Source of the DNA: Pseudomonas tritici
Lineage (GTDB): Bacteria > Pseudomonadota > Gammaproteobacteria > Pseudomonadales > Pseudomonadaceae
Length of the DNA: 64,000 nucleotides
Direction of reading: 5' to 3'
Assembly (NCBI RefSeq): GCF_014268275.3
Contig: NZ_CP077084.1
Span: 3,534,001 to 3,598,000, forward strand
In this document: one piece after another, positions 8,604 to 16,221 of the stretch
Position numbering within the stretch: position 1 is the first letter of the stretch
Layout: each line of letters opens with the position of its first letter
Notes under the pieces: model-generated
What the model saw: the letters and a program-made list of their open reading frames with translations, nothing else
What the model was told of the DNA's origin: nothing
Database searches by the model: none
Made by a program: the position numbers and the translations under genes

Positions 8604-8867
8604 GTGAACAAAGCAAGTAAATGGATACGCATTGCACTCTCGATACCGATTTTCGCCGCGTCAATTTTATCTGGAATCGTGACGGCTAAAATAAGCTTAA
8701 GCGCCGTACTGGTATTTTTTACGGGGCTCATGACGGCCTATGACATCGGCGTGGCAATAGGCAGCCTGGCTGTAGGTTTGGTTACAGCCCTGATTACCTG
8801 TGTCCTTTGGATGCTTGGCACATACGTACGAGCTCAGCCAAAACAGGTGGAAGCTGAAGCGCCATAA
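8604..8867 (+). CDS. Hypothetical small membrane protein (87 residues, GTG start)
   Basis: An 87-residue protein with two or three predicted membrane segments: IALSIPIFAASILSGIVTA, LSAVLVFFTGLMTAYDIGVAIGSL and AVGLVTALITCVLWMLG, then a short charged tail. A strong AAGGAGG lies 6 bases before the GTG start. The local DNA is AT-rich for this chromosome (about 42% G+C in 8641-8700 by count), which suggests foreign origin. No family recognised. Confidence 0.65.
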   Translation: MNKASKWIRIALSIPIFAASILSGIVTAKISLSAVLVFFTGLMTAYDIGVAIGSLAVGLVTALITCVLWMLGTYVRAQPKQVEAEAP

Positions 8868-8966
8868 GGGTTGTCCTACGCCCGGTCTTCAGCGTAGACC
8901 TAAGCGCTGACAGTCGTGCCGCTCCACCGGCGCACCGATGAGCTTCCGGCACGGATCGCGTAATAC

Positions 8967-9083
8967 TCAGCAAGTGCCAGGCGGAATGCCGTTTTTGTTG
9001 AAGTCCTTCAGGCGCTCCCGTTCTTCCTCAGTGGAGTGCGCTGGAGTTTGTTGCTCAGGTTCTTTCTTCTTTTCTTCAGTCAT
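8967..9083 (-). CDS. Putative 38-residue charged protein
   Basis: A short frame, MTEEKKKEPEQQTPAHSTEE and then ERERLKDFNKNGIPPGTC, preceded by AGAGGA 7 bases before the ATG. The product is highly charged, probably disordered, and ends in a Cys residue. It has no membrane segment. Real-gene status rests on the ribosome-binding site and a composition that looks like protein rather than random translation. Function unknown. Confidence 0.4.
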   Translation of the reverse strand: MTEEKKKEPEQQTPAHSTEEERERLKDFNKNGIPPGTC

Positions 9084-9269
9084 TGCTATGTCCTCTGGAT
9101 GGTGCTATTTCGGCACCTGGAGGAAGCAGCAGTTCAACTCAATCCGCCCACCGCCCGGAAATGACCCGGACTCCCGCGAAACGGATTTACCTGAGTGACT
9201 CACGACCGGCTGCCCAGCCTAAACTTCGCCGACGTCCGCGATGCCCGCCGACCTGCGCCCGTGCAAACC

Positions 9270-9494
9270 CTAGTCTGAACTGATCTCAATGTCCTCTGGA
9301 AAGATGAGCTTTCCACACCAACCGTGCCCGGCTGTAAGAGCAGATATCGGAGCAAGTAACAGTGCCACCAGTAACAAGGCTCTCTTAAATCCGCCGAGGC
9401 TGCTAACCATCACCCTGCAGATAAGCCATAGGTGAAGAAGACTTGCACCACTAGCAAGAAAGATAAACCCGAAGGCGTGAAACGAGCTGGACAT
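9270..9494 (-). CDS. Hypothetical small membrane protein (74 residues)
   Basis: A 74-residue protein with two hydrophobic segments (FHAFGFIFLASGASLLHLWLI and FKRALLLVALLLAPISALTA) and a short polar C-terminus with a single Cys (HGWCGKLIFPEDIE). A GAGGAAC site lies about 10 bases upstream of the ATG. The G+C content is low as in the adjacent orphan genes. No family recognised; it directly borders the integrase remnant. Confidence 0.5.
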   Translation of the reverse strand: MSSSFHAFGFIFLASGASLLHLWLICRVMVSSLGGFKRALLLVALLLAPISALTAGHGWCGKLIFPEDIEISSD

Positions 9495-9581
9495 CCATGT
9501 TCCTCACTTCCTTGAAAACCGAAGCATAGCGTTTCTAAATCGCTACCTGTCAGAAAATCCTCCCCCTTTAAAGTCATCAAA

Positions 9582-9872
9582 GGTATTCGGATATCGACCT
9601 TGATCACCAATACGTCTGGACTTCGAATGAGACAGCAGATGTTGCGCAACCGGTGGGACGACGCACGGGAGAAGGCGGCGATCAAAGCCGCGGCTGAGGG
9701 TGACCCCGCACTGGCTGCTAGCATTCGGCAATTCCAATTCAAGGATATCCGGCCTAACGCTGCTAGCGAGATAGCGCTGACTCACGCGAGCCGCCTACTA
9801 AGTCACTCCACAGAAGAAATGACCAAGAAGGACTATCGGCGAGTCGGTGAAATTGTTAAGCCTACGAAATGA
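9582..9872 (+). pseudogene. C-terminal remnant of a phage-type tyrosine integrase
   Basis: About 95 residues that read as the end of a tyrosine recombinase catalytic domain: LITNTSGLRMR and RNRWDDAREKAA (the segment before the catalytic box), FQFKDIRPNAAS (the position of the HxxR box, with Lys in place of His but the Arg kept), RLLSHSTEEMT (the conserved LGH box, changed to LSH) and KKDYRRVGEIVKPTK with the nucleophile Tyr. An intact integrase is 330-400 residues; everything upstream is gone, with an in-frame stop at 9513. It is evidence of a former prophage or island, and points towards the tRNA-Cys 2.9 kb downstream. Confidence 0.75.
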
Positions 9873-10082
9873 TTCGGTGCTACGAAATTTACGATAGGTA
9901 GAAAACGGCCAAAAGCAGACGTTCAAAAATTACAGGTATTGCGAAGTTGGGTTCAGCCCATAACGCTGCGAGGAAAATGCCCCCCGATGTTATTGCAGGA
10001 CTCGGACCGTTACCTGTGTCCTGCGCCTAACCGGGGGCCATTTCTCGCAGCAACGCGACTCGCGATGAAACGGCAACAGACC
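9873..10082. other. Non-coding spacer after the integrase remnant
   Basis: No reading frame with a ribosome-binding site or recognisable product was seen in either strand of this 210-base stretch between the integrase stub and the 3' end of the chemoreceptor gene. Confidence 0.5.
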
Positions 10083-11738
10083 CTAGAGCTGAAAGCGCGA
10101 GATGTTCTCTCGCAATGTCACGCTGGTGCGTGCCAGTCCTTCGCTTTCCTTCTGAGCACTGCGGAAGGCTGCAGCGGATTGCTCGGCGCTTTCGCTGACG
10201 GTCACGATGCCCCGGCTGATCTGCTCGGCAACGGTACTCTGCTGCTCTGCGGCAGCGGCGATTTGGTGGTTCATTCCATTGATCCGCTCGATCATGGTTA
10301 CGATCGTGCTTACCGCGTCACCAGCCTCGGAAACGCCGGCCACCGACTGCGCACTGGAGCGCTTGCAGCGTTGCATATGCTGCGAGGTCTCGTCGGCAAT
10401 TTTCTGCAGACTGGCAATCAGCCCCTCAATCTCTGAGGTGGCCTTCTGGGTACGCTGTGCCAGGCTGCGCACCTCGTCGGCTACCACCGCGAAGCCGCGT
10501 CCGGCCTCGCCAGCACGGGCAGCTTCGATGGCTGCATTGAGGGCCAGCAGGTTGGTCTGGTCGGCGACCGACTTGATCACTTCAAGCACGCCACCGATAT
10601 TGCCGGTTTCATTCTTCAGCCGGCCCATGGCCATGTTGGACTGTTCGATTGTCTCGGCCAGTTCGTCGATCATGTTGACGGCATCTTTGGCCTTCTGCTG
10701 GCTGTACAGGGCCGCGCTATCGGCCTCGCTGGCGGCACTGGCGGCGGATTCGGCGTTGCGCGCGACATCCTGCACGGTGGCGGCCATTTGGTGAACGGCG
10801 GTGACGATCTGCTCGACCTCGCACTGTGCCATGGCCACGCTTTCGGCGTTTCTCAGGCTCGATTGGCTAAGCTCCTGGCTGGATTCGGCCACGGTCTGTG
10901 AGGACAGGTTTATGCCTTTGGTCATGTCCCGCAGGTTCTCCTGCATGCTCAGCAGGGCGGCCATTATGCTGGCTTGTGGTGGCTCAATCGTGCGCTCGCT
11001 AGCGCGCAAATCGCCGTTGGCAACCCGTTGGGCGAGCTGGTTGAGTTCACTCGGTTCGGCACCCAGCGCGCGCAGCAGGTTGCGGCTGATGACGTAACCC
11101 AGTACCGCTGCTAGTAAGACGGCCAGCGCAGTAATGGCCAGTAGAAGGTTGCGTTGTGACAGATAGCGTTCGTCATTCTCGCTGACCTGCAGGTCTGCCC
11201 TCTGGTTGGTGTAGCGCAGGTATTCGCCAATTGCCTGTGTCAGCTCGGCCAGTAATGGTGTGCACTGCTCGCTGACCATGCGCAGAGCCTCATCGTTTTC
11301 ACCCTTGAACAGGTGTTCGGCAATGCTGTGCGCTACCGGTTTGTAGCGGCTCTCGACCTGCTCGAAGGTTGAAAGCAGTTCACGTTCTTTGGGCGACACA
11401 TCATCATGGTTATCAATTGCCTGGCGTAGCGCGACGAGGCTGCTGGCCACCATTTGTTCGTTGACGGCAATAGCGCCCCGCTGCTGTTCTCTCGCGGTGA
11501 CATTGCTGTTCAAGGCGATGTTACGCAGGGCAATCGCGCGCTGGGCGGCGGCGTCGTTCAGTGTGTTGGCTAGGCGGGTGCGTGCATCAACGCCATTAAC
11601 GTAGAGGAAAAAGTCCTTATTGCTGTTAGCCAGGGCGTAAAGCGAGATAGCGGCGATCAGCAACATAAACGCGAGCAGGCTGGCATAGCCGGCATAGAGA
11701 CTGGTCCGTGTCGAGAGCCGGGGAGTGTGCGATGGCAT
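10083..11738 (-). CDS. Methyl-accepting chemotaxis protein (four-helix-bundle sensor)
   Basis: About 551 residues laid out as TM1 (near residues 12-35), a periplasmic helical sensor of about 150 residues, TM2 ([20 protein letters not shown]), a HAMP domain and a cytoplasmic signalling hairpin. The signalling tip contains [20 protein letters not shown] and [18 protein letters not shown], which contact CheA and CheW. The sensor, with conserved [17 protein letters not shown], resembles the four-helix-bundle type. The ATG at 11738 has AGGT upstream and places TM1 correctly. Codon use is high-GC and host-like although the gene lies in an accessory patch. Ligand unknown. Confidence 0.92.
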   Translation of the reverse strand: MPSHTPRLSTRTSLYAGYASLLAFMLLIAAISLYALANSNKDFFLYVNGVDARTRLANTLNDAAAQRAIALRNIALNSNVTAREQQRGAIAVNEQMVASSLVALRQAIDNHDDVSPKERELLSTFEQVESRYKPVAHSIAEHLFKGENDEALRMVSEQCTPLLAELTQAIGEYLRYTNQRADLQVSENDERYLSQRNLLLAITALAVLLAAVLGYVISRNLLRALGAEPSELNQLAQRVANGDLRASERTIEPPQASIMAALLSMQENLRDMTKGINLSSQTVAESSQELSQSSLRNAESVAMAQCEVEQIVTAVHQMAATVQDVARNAESAASAASEADSAALYSQQKAKDAVNMIDELAETIEQSNMAMGRLKNETGNIGGVLEVIKSVADQTNLLALNAAIEAARAGEAGRGFAVVADEVRSLAQRTQKATSEIEGLIASLQKIADETSQHMQRCKRSSAQSVAGVSEAGDAVSTIVTMIERINGMNHQIAAAAEQQSTVAEQISRGIVTVSESAEQSAAAFRSAQKESEGLARTSVTLRENISRFQL

Positions 11739-11875
11739 ATGATGTACCTGCGTCATGGGAGGAGCAATTAGAGGCACCTGCAAGGGCATCTATTCGCCCT
11801 TGGTCCGCATCCTGCGCAGGTATTCTTTTGTTCAACAGCAACGGGTAGCGGTGTTATTTCTTGGCTAGCCGAAAC

Positions 11876-11912
11876 TTGTACAAGTACTGAATTTTGTACA
11901 AGTCTTGTACAA
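11876..11912. promoter_or_regulatory. Cluster of three TTGTACAA palindromes (candidate operator)
   Basis: The 8-base palindrome TTGTACAA occurs at 11876-11883, 11894-11901 and 11905-11912, with start-to-start spacings of 18 and 11 bases. It lies about 140-175 bases upstream of the chemoreceptor start and 22-58 bases upstream of a small plus-strand frame. TGTACA cores spaced about one helical turn apart are known from YefM-type antitoxin operators, and TTGT/ACAA half-sites from GntR-type regulators; which applies is not known. Confidence 0.5.
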
Positions 11913-11933
11913 CTATATGGGCGAGATGTCGTA

Positions 11934-12104
11934 ATGACATTATTTAATCCCGATGAACGGTCAGTGCCATCCGGTTTCTGGCAGGCGCCAGAAATAGAGG
12001 TAACCGTCAGCAAGCACTTGGCTGCATCCAAGCTGGGGTTGGCGTTGCCCGTCTTAATACGGACAGTCATCACCGATGAATCTGCAGCTCGACGACTGGA
12101 TTGA
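11934..12104 (+). CDS. Doubtful small frame (56 residues) behind the TTGTACAA cluster
   Basis: A 56-residue frame beginning MTLFNPDERSVPSGFWQAPE and ending ARRLD. It follows the palindrome cluster by 22 bases but has no good ribosome-binding site. A second mini-frame (12117-12152, MTLPLPSEDPY) follows with AAGGAT upstream. I recognise neither. They could be leader peptides, remnants of a lost mobile-element gene, or chance frames. Confidence 0.25.
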   Translation: MTLFNPDERSVPSGFWQAPEIEVTVSKHLAASKLGLALPVLIRTVITDESAARRLD

Positions 12105-12629
12105 AAGGATGGCCTAATGACACTGCCGCTACCATCAGAAGATCCCTACTAGGTGGTAGGGATATAGGGAACTGGATAGGAAAATTCCTACTACAACAGG
12201 CTTCTCCGGAAAGCCGAGGTCATGGCTAAACGACAATGCATGCCATAGACCTATCGCCCCGGTTGTATGGCCATGTAGATATTGCCGGTACCAAAACGGC
12301 GCCAAGACGATGGAGAACGTATGGCACGCGATGCGCGGCGGCCGTGTGCTCCGGTGCGGCACCTTGCACTCTGCGCGGCCGAGTTAACCTATCGGGAAGC
12401 TGTGCTGTTTCCCTGCCTAGCGGCATCGGTTCGCACCTGGGCCCCTAGGTGGATTCGACACCGCCGAGATTGCCGGAATCGATGGCCGATTGCATGTAGT
12501 AGGCATTGCCGGATGATCGCTTCTGGCCTTTAGTGGACGCTTAGGCTCCTTAGTCTTGAGCACAATCCCACGTCCAATCGAGGAAAGGCATACCGATAAC
12601 AGCGTCTTGAATTTCCCGAAAAAAGGCAG
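12105..12629. other. Gene-poor, palindrome-rich stretch in the accessory patch
   Basis: No convincing coding region in either strand: frames over 60 codons here are Arg/Pro-rich mutual shadows without ribosome-binding sites. The left part (12142-12190) is rich in inverted repeats that look like protein-binding sites. The remainder looks like decayed sequence between the palindromes and the tRNA-Cys gene. Confidence 0.5.
12142..12190. promoter_or_regulatory. Two adjacent palindromes (candidate regulator-binding sites)
   Basis: ATCCCTAC (12142-12149) and GTAGGGAT (12156-12163) are perfect 8-base arms around 6 bases. Fourteen bases further on, TAGGAAAATTCCTA (12177-12190) is a perfect 14-base palindrome. 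A TAGGGA half-site lies between them. No intact gene begins nearby, so the regulated target may have been lost. Confidence 0.4.
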
Positions 12630-12672
12630 TGTTGCGGAAGTGATCCGAAAAATTGCGGAAGCGATGACAAAA
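12630..12672. repeat. Tandem 20-base imperfect direct repeat, possible insertion-sequence end
   Basis: TTGCGGAAGTGATCCGAAAA (12632-12651) and TTGCGGAAGCGATGACAAAA (12653-12672) match at 16 of 20 positions with a 21-base period. Repeated subterminal blocks of this kind are typical of insertion-sequence ends, for example in the IS21 family, and the first repeat is preceded by TG. No transposase gene is present, so at most a solo end remains. Confidence 0.35.
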
Positions 12673-12683
12673 TCGCAGGCAAT

Positions 12684-12718
12684 AAAAAACCCCGTAGACG
12701 TTAATCTACGGGGTTTTT
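12684..12718 (-). terminator. Terminator of the tRNA-Cys transcript
   Basis: A 14-base perfect stem (AAAAACCCCGTAGA paired with TCTACGGGGTTTTT) around a 6-base loop lies 6 bases beyond the tRNA 3' end. On the minus strand it is followed by a T-rich tail ending in TTATTGCC. Confidence 0.85.
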
Positions 12719-12723
12719 AAGAG

Positions 12724-12797
12724 TGGAGGCCGAGGTCGGAATCGAACCGGCGTAGGCGGATTTGCAATCCGCTGCATAACCATTTTGCTACTCGGCC
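12724..12797 (-). tRNA. tRNA-Cys (anticodon GCA)
   Basis: The 74-base minus-strand sequence folds as a tRNA: acceptor stem GGCCGAG/CTCGGCC, anticodon arm GCGGATTGCAAATCCGC with anticodon GCA in the middle, T arm with GGTTCGATTCC, and an encoded CCA end. It is solitary: no second tRNA lies upstream or downstream in the window. A terminator hairpin follows directly. tRNA 3' ends are common integration sites, and an integrase remnant lies on the 3' side about 2.9 kb away. Confidence 0.95.
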
Positions 12798-12986
12798 TCA
12801 AACGATCAGTGTCTCAACGACTAACACTCACCGCATAAAAACTTGAGTGGGCTGAAGAACCCTGCCTCTACTCTAACTCATTGAATACATTGAGGTTTTT
12901 AATGCCTCATTGCGTTCGATGGGCGCCATTATGTACGTATTTGCCAATGCGTGCAACCCCTTGATTTCAAAAATATTTCGTATTGC

Positions 12987-13022
12987 CATCAAGGAGTTGC
13001 GTGCCTGCCCTACTCCTTGATG
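12987..13022 (-). terminator. Hairpin at the 3' end of pvdQ
   Basis: CATCAAGGAGT (12987-12997) and ACTCCTTGATG (13012-13022) form an 11-bp stem around a 14-base loop. The upstream arm overlaps the pvdQ stop codon. The T-rich tail on the minus strand is somewhat distant (TATTTTTG about 15 bases on), so it may act as a terminator or as a stabilising 3' structure. Confidence 0.5.
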
Positions 13023-15295
13023 TGCAGTTGTTGGTACTGCGGGTCGGCCTTGATTTGGGCTTCGGTGAAGGGCAGCGGGCTGAGTTTTTTCTGGGAGAAC
13101 GCTTGGGTCTGGTCCTTGCTGTGTTTGGAGGCTGGGTTGCTGGACTCGGAGAACGCAAGTACGCCCCTGACATGCGGCCCCTGGTCGTCGAAGGTGACGA
13201 TTTGCAGGTAGCTGGTGCCGCTGACGACTTCGCGTTTGCCGTCGGCGCGGGGTACGGTTTGCATGGCGTTGTAGACCCCCAGTTCTTGCGGGCCGCCATG
13301 GATCGGGGTTTGGCCGGAGACTTGGATGTCGCCCCATGTGCTGTTGGCGCTCAGGCCGAGTTTGGCGACCTCGGCGGTGGACGTCAGCATCGCTTCGCGC
13401 AGGGCTTTGGCGACGGGTACGCGGTCGATGGCCAGGCCACGTGGGGTGGTGAGGGGCTGAGCCGGGTCGAAGGCGACGCGCCAGGCGTCGGGGATTTCCT
13501 GCAGGTGTTGCACCAGGTTGATGAAGTGCACCAGGCCAACGCCGCTGTCGAGGTTGGCGCGCTGGTCCCAGTTTTTCAGGCTGGTGCACAGCGGTTGCAG
13601 CGCGGCGGCGTCGGCGCCGAGGTGTTTGGCGCAGAACGCGAGCAGGTCGGGCATGACTTGGCCCGCCAGGTACACCTCGTTGTCCATCACCATGTTTTGC
13701 AGGTCGGTGACGCTGATCGGGTTCTTCAGGGACTGCAGCCGTTGTAGCGCAAAACGCGCGCGCGGGCCGAGGCCGATGTGGTCCTGGCTGATCACCGGGG
13801 AGAACCCGGTGAGTGGCGCTTTGGGGTTGACCATCCACGCCGAGTCGTTGGAGTGCTGCACGTAGTCGCTGCGTTCCAGTTGCGGCAGTTGGTCAGCCGG
13901 GAAGATGCCGGCCTGGGCCGCGCGTGGGTCAATGTCCCAGGCGCAGGCGCTGCGGGCGCCGTCGAGCATGATCATTTGCAGGCCGGCGCGAGGGTCACTG
14001 CATTGCGCCAGTTTGGCCGCGCTGACGTTGGGCACCACTGACTGGTTCATGTACAGGCTCTGGCCCTGGTCATCGGCGGCCACCGTGTTGACCCACGGGA
14101 TGCCTTGCACGGTGCGCACTGAGGTTTTCAGTTCATTGAGGCTGCTGGCGCGGTTCATCGCATACCACTGTTGCAGCACGCGGTCGTTGCCCAGGTTGGC
14201 GTCGCGCAGGCTGAAGGCGTGCTGCCTATCCCAATCGAGCTTGCCCGGCCACTGCACCACCGGGCCGAACTGCGAGCTATAGACCGTGTGCGATTGGGTC
14301 TTGAGGATGCCATCGGCTTGTTTGACCTGCACACTCACCGTGGTTTTATCCAGGGCAACAGATTTGCCATCGAGCATGTAGCGCGTGGAATCCTTGGGGT
14401 CCAGGGTCAGGCGGTACAGGGTGAAGTGCTTGGACGTATCCACCGTATGGGTCCACGCCAGATGCTGATTGAAGCCGATATTGATCACCGGCAAGCCCGG
14501 CAGCGCGGCGCCCATCACATCCAGCTGGCCGGGGATGGTCAGGTGCATCTCATAAAAACGCATGCCGCCCACCCACGGGAAGTGCGGGTTGGCCAGCAGC
14601 ATGCCGCGCCCATTGAATGAGCGATCACGCCCCACCGCCACCGCGTTACTGCCGCGATCGAAGGCGAAGCGCTGTTGATTGACGGCGGCCAGTTCAAACG
14701 CCTTGGCGCGGGTCGGCGCACTGGCCGTTGCTTGTGGAGGTGTAGCACCAACCAGGGCTTCGGCGAATTGGCCTACACCACCTTCCACCAATAGCCTACG
14801 GGTCAATTTGACCAAGTCTTCAGCCACCAGTGGCTGTACCCACGCCGCCTGGCACGGTGCCGGCGCGCCGTGCTCTTTCAGGTAGCGGTTGTAACCGGCC
14901 ACATAACCTTCAATACGCTGCTGGATCTGTGGGCTTTGCGCTTTCCAGAACGCGGCGACCGCGTCCGGCGTGTTCAGCCAGGTAAAGAACACATCGCTGG
15001 CCAGGTTATTGCGCTCTTCCAGGGTCGCCTGCTCGGGGCCAAAGAAGCTGGCGCGCTGGCCATTTACCGTGACCACTTCATTGGCCAGCAGGCACAGGTT
15101 GTCCTGGGCGTAGGCGTAGCCAATGCCGAAGCCCAGGCCACGCTCGTCATTGGCGCGGATGTGCGGCACGCCGTAGCTGGTACGCCGGATATCCGCCGCC
15201 GCTTGCGTCACCTGCTCCCGTGCCAGAGCCGCCAGGCTCAACCCCAGCAACACCCCGGCCACACATACCCTGGACAACCCATTGGAAATAATCAC
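13010..15295 (-). CDS. pvdQ: Acyl-homoserine lactone / pyoverdine acylase PvdQ
   Basis: A 761-residue periplasmic Ntn-hydrolase of the penicillin acylase family. In Pseudomonas, PvdQ removes the fatty acyl chain from the pyoverdine precursor and can also degrade long-chain homoserine lactones. A signal peptide (VAGVLLGLSLAALA) is followed by ADIRRTSYGVPHIRANDERG. The self-cleavage site is DRG-SNAVAVGRD, with Ser216 as N-terminal nucleophile of the beta chain; LLANPHFPWVGGMRFYEMHL and VNIGFNQHLAWTHTVDTS follow as in known PvdQ. The GTG at 15295 has GGAG 6 bases upstream; the frame is open to 15358 but that start lies within the promoter. Adjacent to a Fur-like gene. Confidence 0.93.
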   Translation of the reverse strand: MIISNGLSRVCVAGVLLGLSLAALAREQVTQAAADIRRTSYGVPHIRANDERGLGFGIGYAYAQDNLCLLANEVVTVNGQRASFFGPEQATLEERNNLASDVFFTWLNTPDAVAAFWKAQSPQIQQRIEGYVAGYNRYLKEHGAPAPCQAAWVQPLVAEDLVKLTRRLLVEGGVGQFAEALVGATPPQATASAPTRAKAFELAAVNQQRFAFDRGSNAVAVGRDRSFNGRGMLLANPHFPWVGGMRFYEMHLTIPGQLDVMGAALPGLPVINIGFNQHLAWTHTVDTSKHFTLYRLTLDPKDSTRYMLDGKSVALDKTTVSVQVKQADGILKTQSHTVYSSQFGPVVQWPGKLDWDRQHAFSLRDANLGNDRVLQQWYAMNRASSLNELKTSVRTVQGIPWVNTVAADDQGQSLYMNQSVVPNVSAAKLAQCSDPRAGLQMIMLDGARSACAWDIDPRAAQAGIFPADQLPQLERSDYVQHSNDSAWMVNPKAPLTGFSPVISQDHIGLGPRARFALQRLQSLKNPISVTDLQNMVMDNEVYLAGQVMPDLLAFCAKHLGADAAALQPLCTSLKNWDQRANLDSGVGLVHFINLVQHLQEIPDAWRVAFDPAQPLTTPRGLAIDRVPVAKALREAMLTSTAEVAKLGLSANSTWGDIQVSGQTPIHGGPQELGVYNAMQTVPRADGKREVVSGTSYLQIVTFDDQGPHVRGVLAFSESSNPASKHSKDQTQAFSQKKLSPLPFTEAQIKADPQYQQLHIKE

Positions 15296-15352
15296 GCAGA
15301 CTCCACAGTCAGATTTAACCGCCTCACGCGGGGCAATAACCCCACCGTAAGA

Positions 15353-15378
15353 ACGCAAACCACTGGGAATAATTTAGC
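15353..15378 (-). promoter_or_regulatory. PvdS (iron-starvation sigma factor) promoter of pvdQ
   Basis: On the minus strand GCTAAAT is followed after exactly 16 bases by CGT, matching the iron-starvation box TAAAT-N16-CGT recognised by PvdS. It ends 57 bases upstream of the pvdQ GTG codon, leaving a normal 5' leader. This ties pvdQ to iron limitation through Fur control of pvdS. Confidence 0.8.
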
Positions 15379-15533
15379 AAGGGGCGAGGTTTATTGACGG
15401 CGGTGCGAATGTGACAAAACCGATACCGACGAATTTTCTACATCCGGCACTTCATGATTTCGCTCGCTCGTTCGTCTTATTAATCAAGAGCGCTCATTTT
15501 TTTCCTGATCAGGCTCTGATAAGGAGTTTTTGC

Positions 15534-15914
15534 ATGTACAACTCGCAAGTGCCCACGGATGGACATTCACCGGCTGCCGAGACCACTTTTGGCAGCGGTA
15601 CACAAGTGTTCGGCAAAACGCCGGAACAGCAAGGCAACCAGCGTATTCGCCACCTGCTCAAGTGTTTTGGGTTGCGCACCAGCCTGATCCGGCTGAAGGT
15701 CATTGACGCCCTGCTCACCGCCGCCGACAACCGACGCAGCCTCGGCGTGCGCGGTGTGCACAGCCATTTGCTGGAACTGGGCATTCCGCTGTCATTTCTC
15801 AGCGTGCGCGAGGTGCTCAAGCGCCTGTGCAGCGAGGGCGTGATCACCCTCAATGCAGATAAAAGCTACAGCCTCCACGAAGAGGCTGCCAAGGTGATCG
15901 AAGGTCGCACCTGA
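15534..15914 (+). CDS. Fur-like winged-helix regulator (PA2384-type)
   Basis: A 126-residue protein with a Fur-like winged-helix region: IRHLLKCFGLRTSLIRLKVIDALL, then VRGVHSHLLELGIPLSFLSVREVLKRLCSEGVI. It lacks the C-terminal dimerisation domain and the His/Cys metal sites of true Fur, so it is not a classical iron sensor. From memory, PAO1 carries a similar iron-responsive gene (PA2384) next to pvdQ, and the same pairing appears here, divergently oriented. The ATG at 15534 follows AAGGAG by 8 bases. Role in iron response is inferred from family and position. Confidence 0.75.
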   Translation: MYNSQVPTDGHSPAAETTFGSGTQVFGKTPEQQGNQRIRHLLKCFGLRTSLIRLKVIDALLTAADNRRSLGVRGVHSHLLELGIPLSFLSVREVLKRLCSEGVITLNADKSYSLHEEAAKVIEGRT

Positions 15915-15929
15915 GGCGCGACCTAGCGC

Positions 15930-16118
15930 TTAGAGCTTGACCTTGCGGCGCATGACACCGTTGATCACCACCACGACCACTGCGACGGCAATGGCGATGG
16001 TCTGGAATGTTTTCTCACTGATAACCCCAGTGTTCTGCAAGTAGGACAGGCCAAACATCGTCGCCAGTACGGCCAGGGCAATCAGAATCGAATATTTCAA
16101 ACGTTGCTTTTGTGTCAT
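15930..16118 (-). CDS. Small membrane protein (62 residues)
   Basis: A 62-residue protein with two membrane helices (YSILIALAVLATMFGLSYL and IAIAVAVVVVVINGVM) and basic ends (MTQKQRLK, MRRKVKL). The ATG at 16118 is preceded by AGGA; the frame is open further upstream but those residues look non-coding. It lies 15 bases from the convergent Fur-like gene. Function unknown. Confidence 0.65.
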   Translation of the reverse strand: MTQKQRLKYSILIALAVLATMFGLSYLQNTGVISEKTFQTIAIAVAVVVVVINGVMRRKVKL

Positions 16119-16221
16119 GACGGGTTCCTGAACCTGAAGAGTGTAGCTACGGTGAATAGCCGAATCTGCCAGGCACATAATGGCGAGCGGGTCCGACAGG
16201 CGCACATGTTACAGGCGATGC

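Noticed and set aside
12213..12222. GCCGAGGTC copy of the tRNA-Cys 3' end as attachment repeat
   Set aside because: Only about 9 bases match; too short to claim an att site.
12873..13838. 321-codon minus-strand frame overlapping pvdQ in another frame
   Set aside because: Arg/Pro-rich shadow in a second frame of the pvdQ gene.
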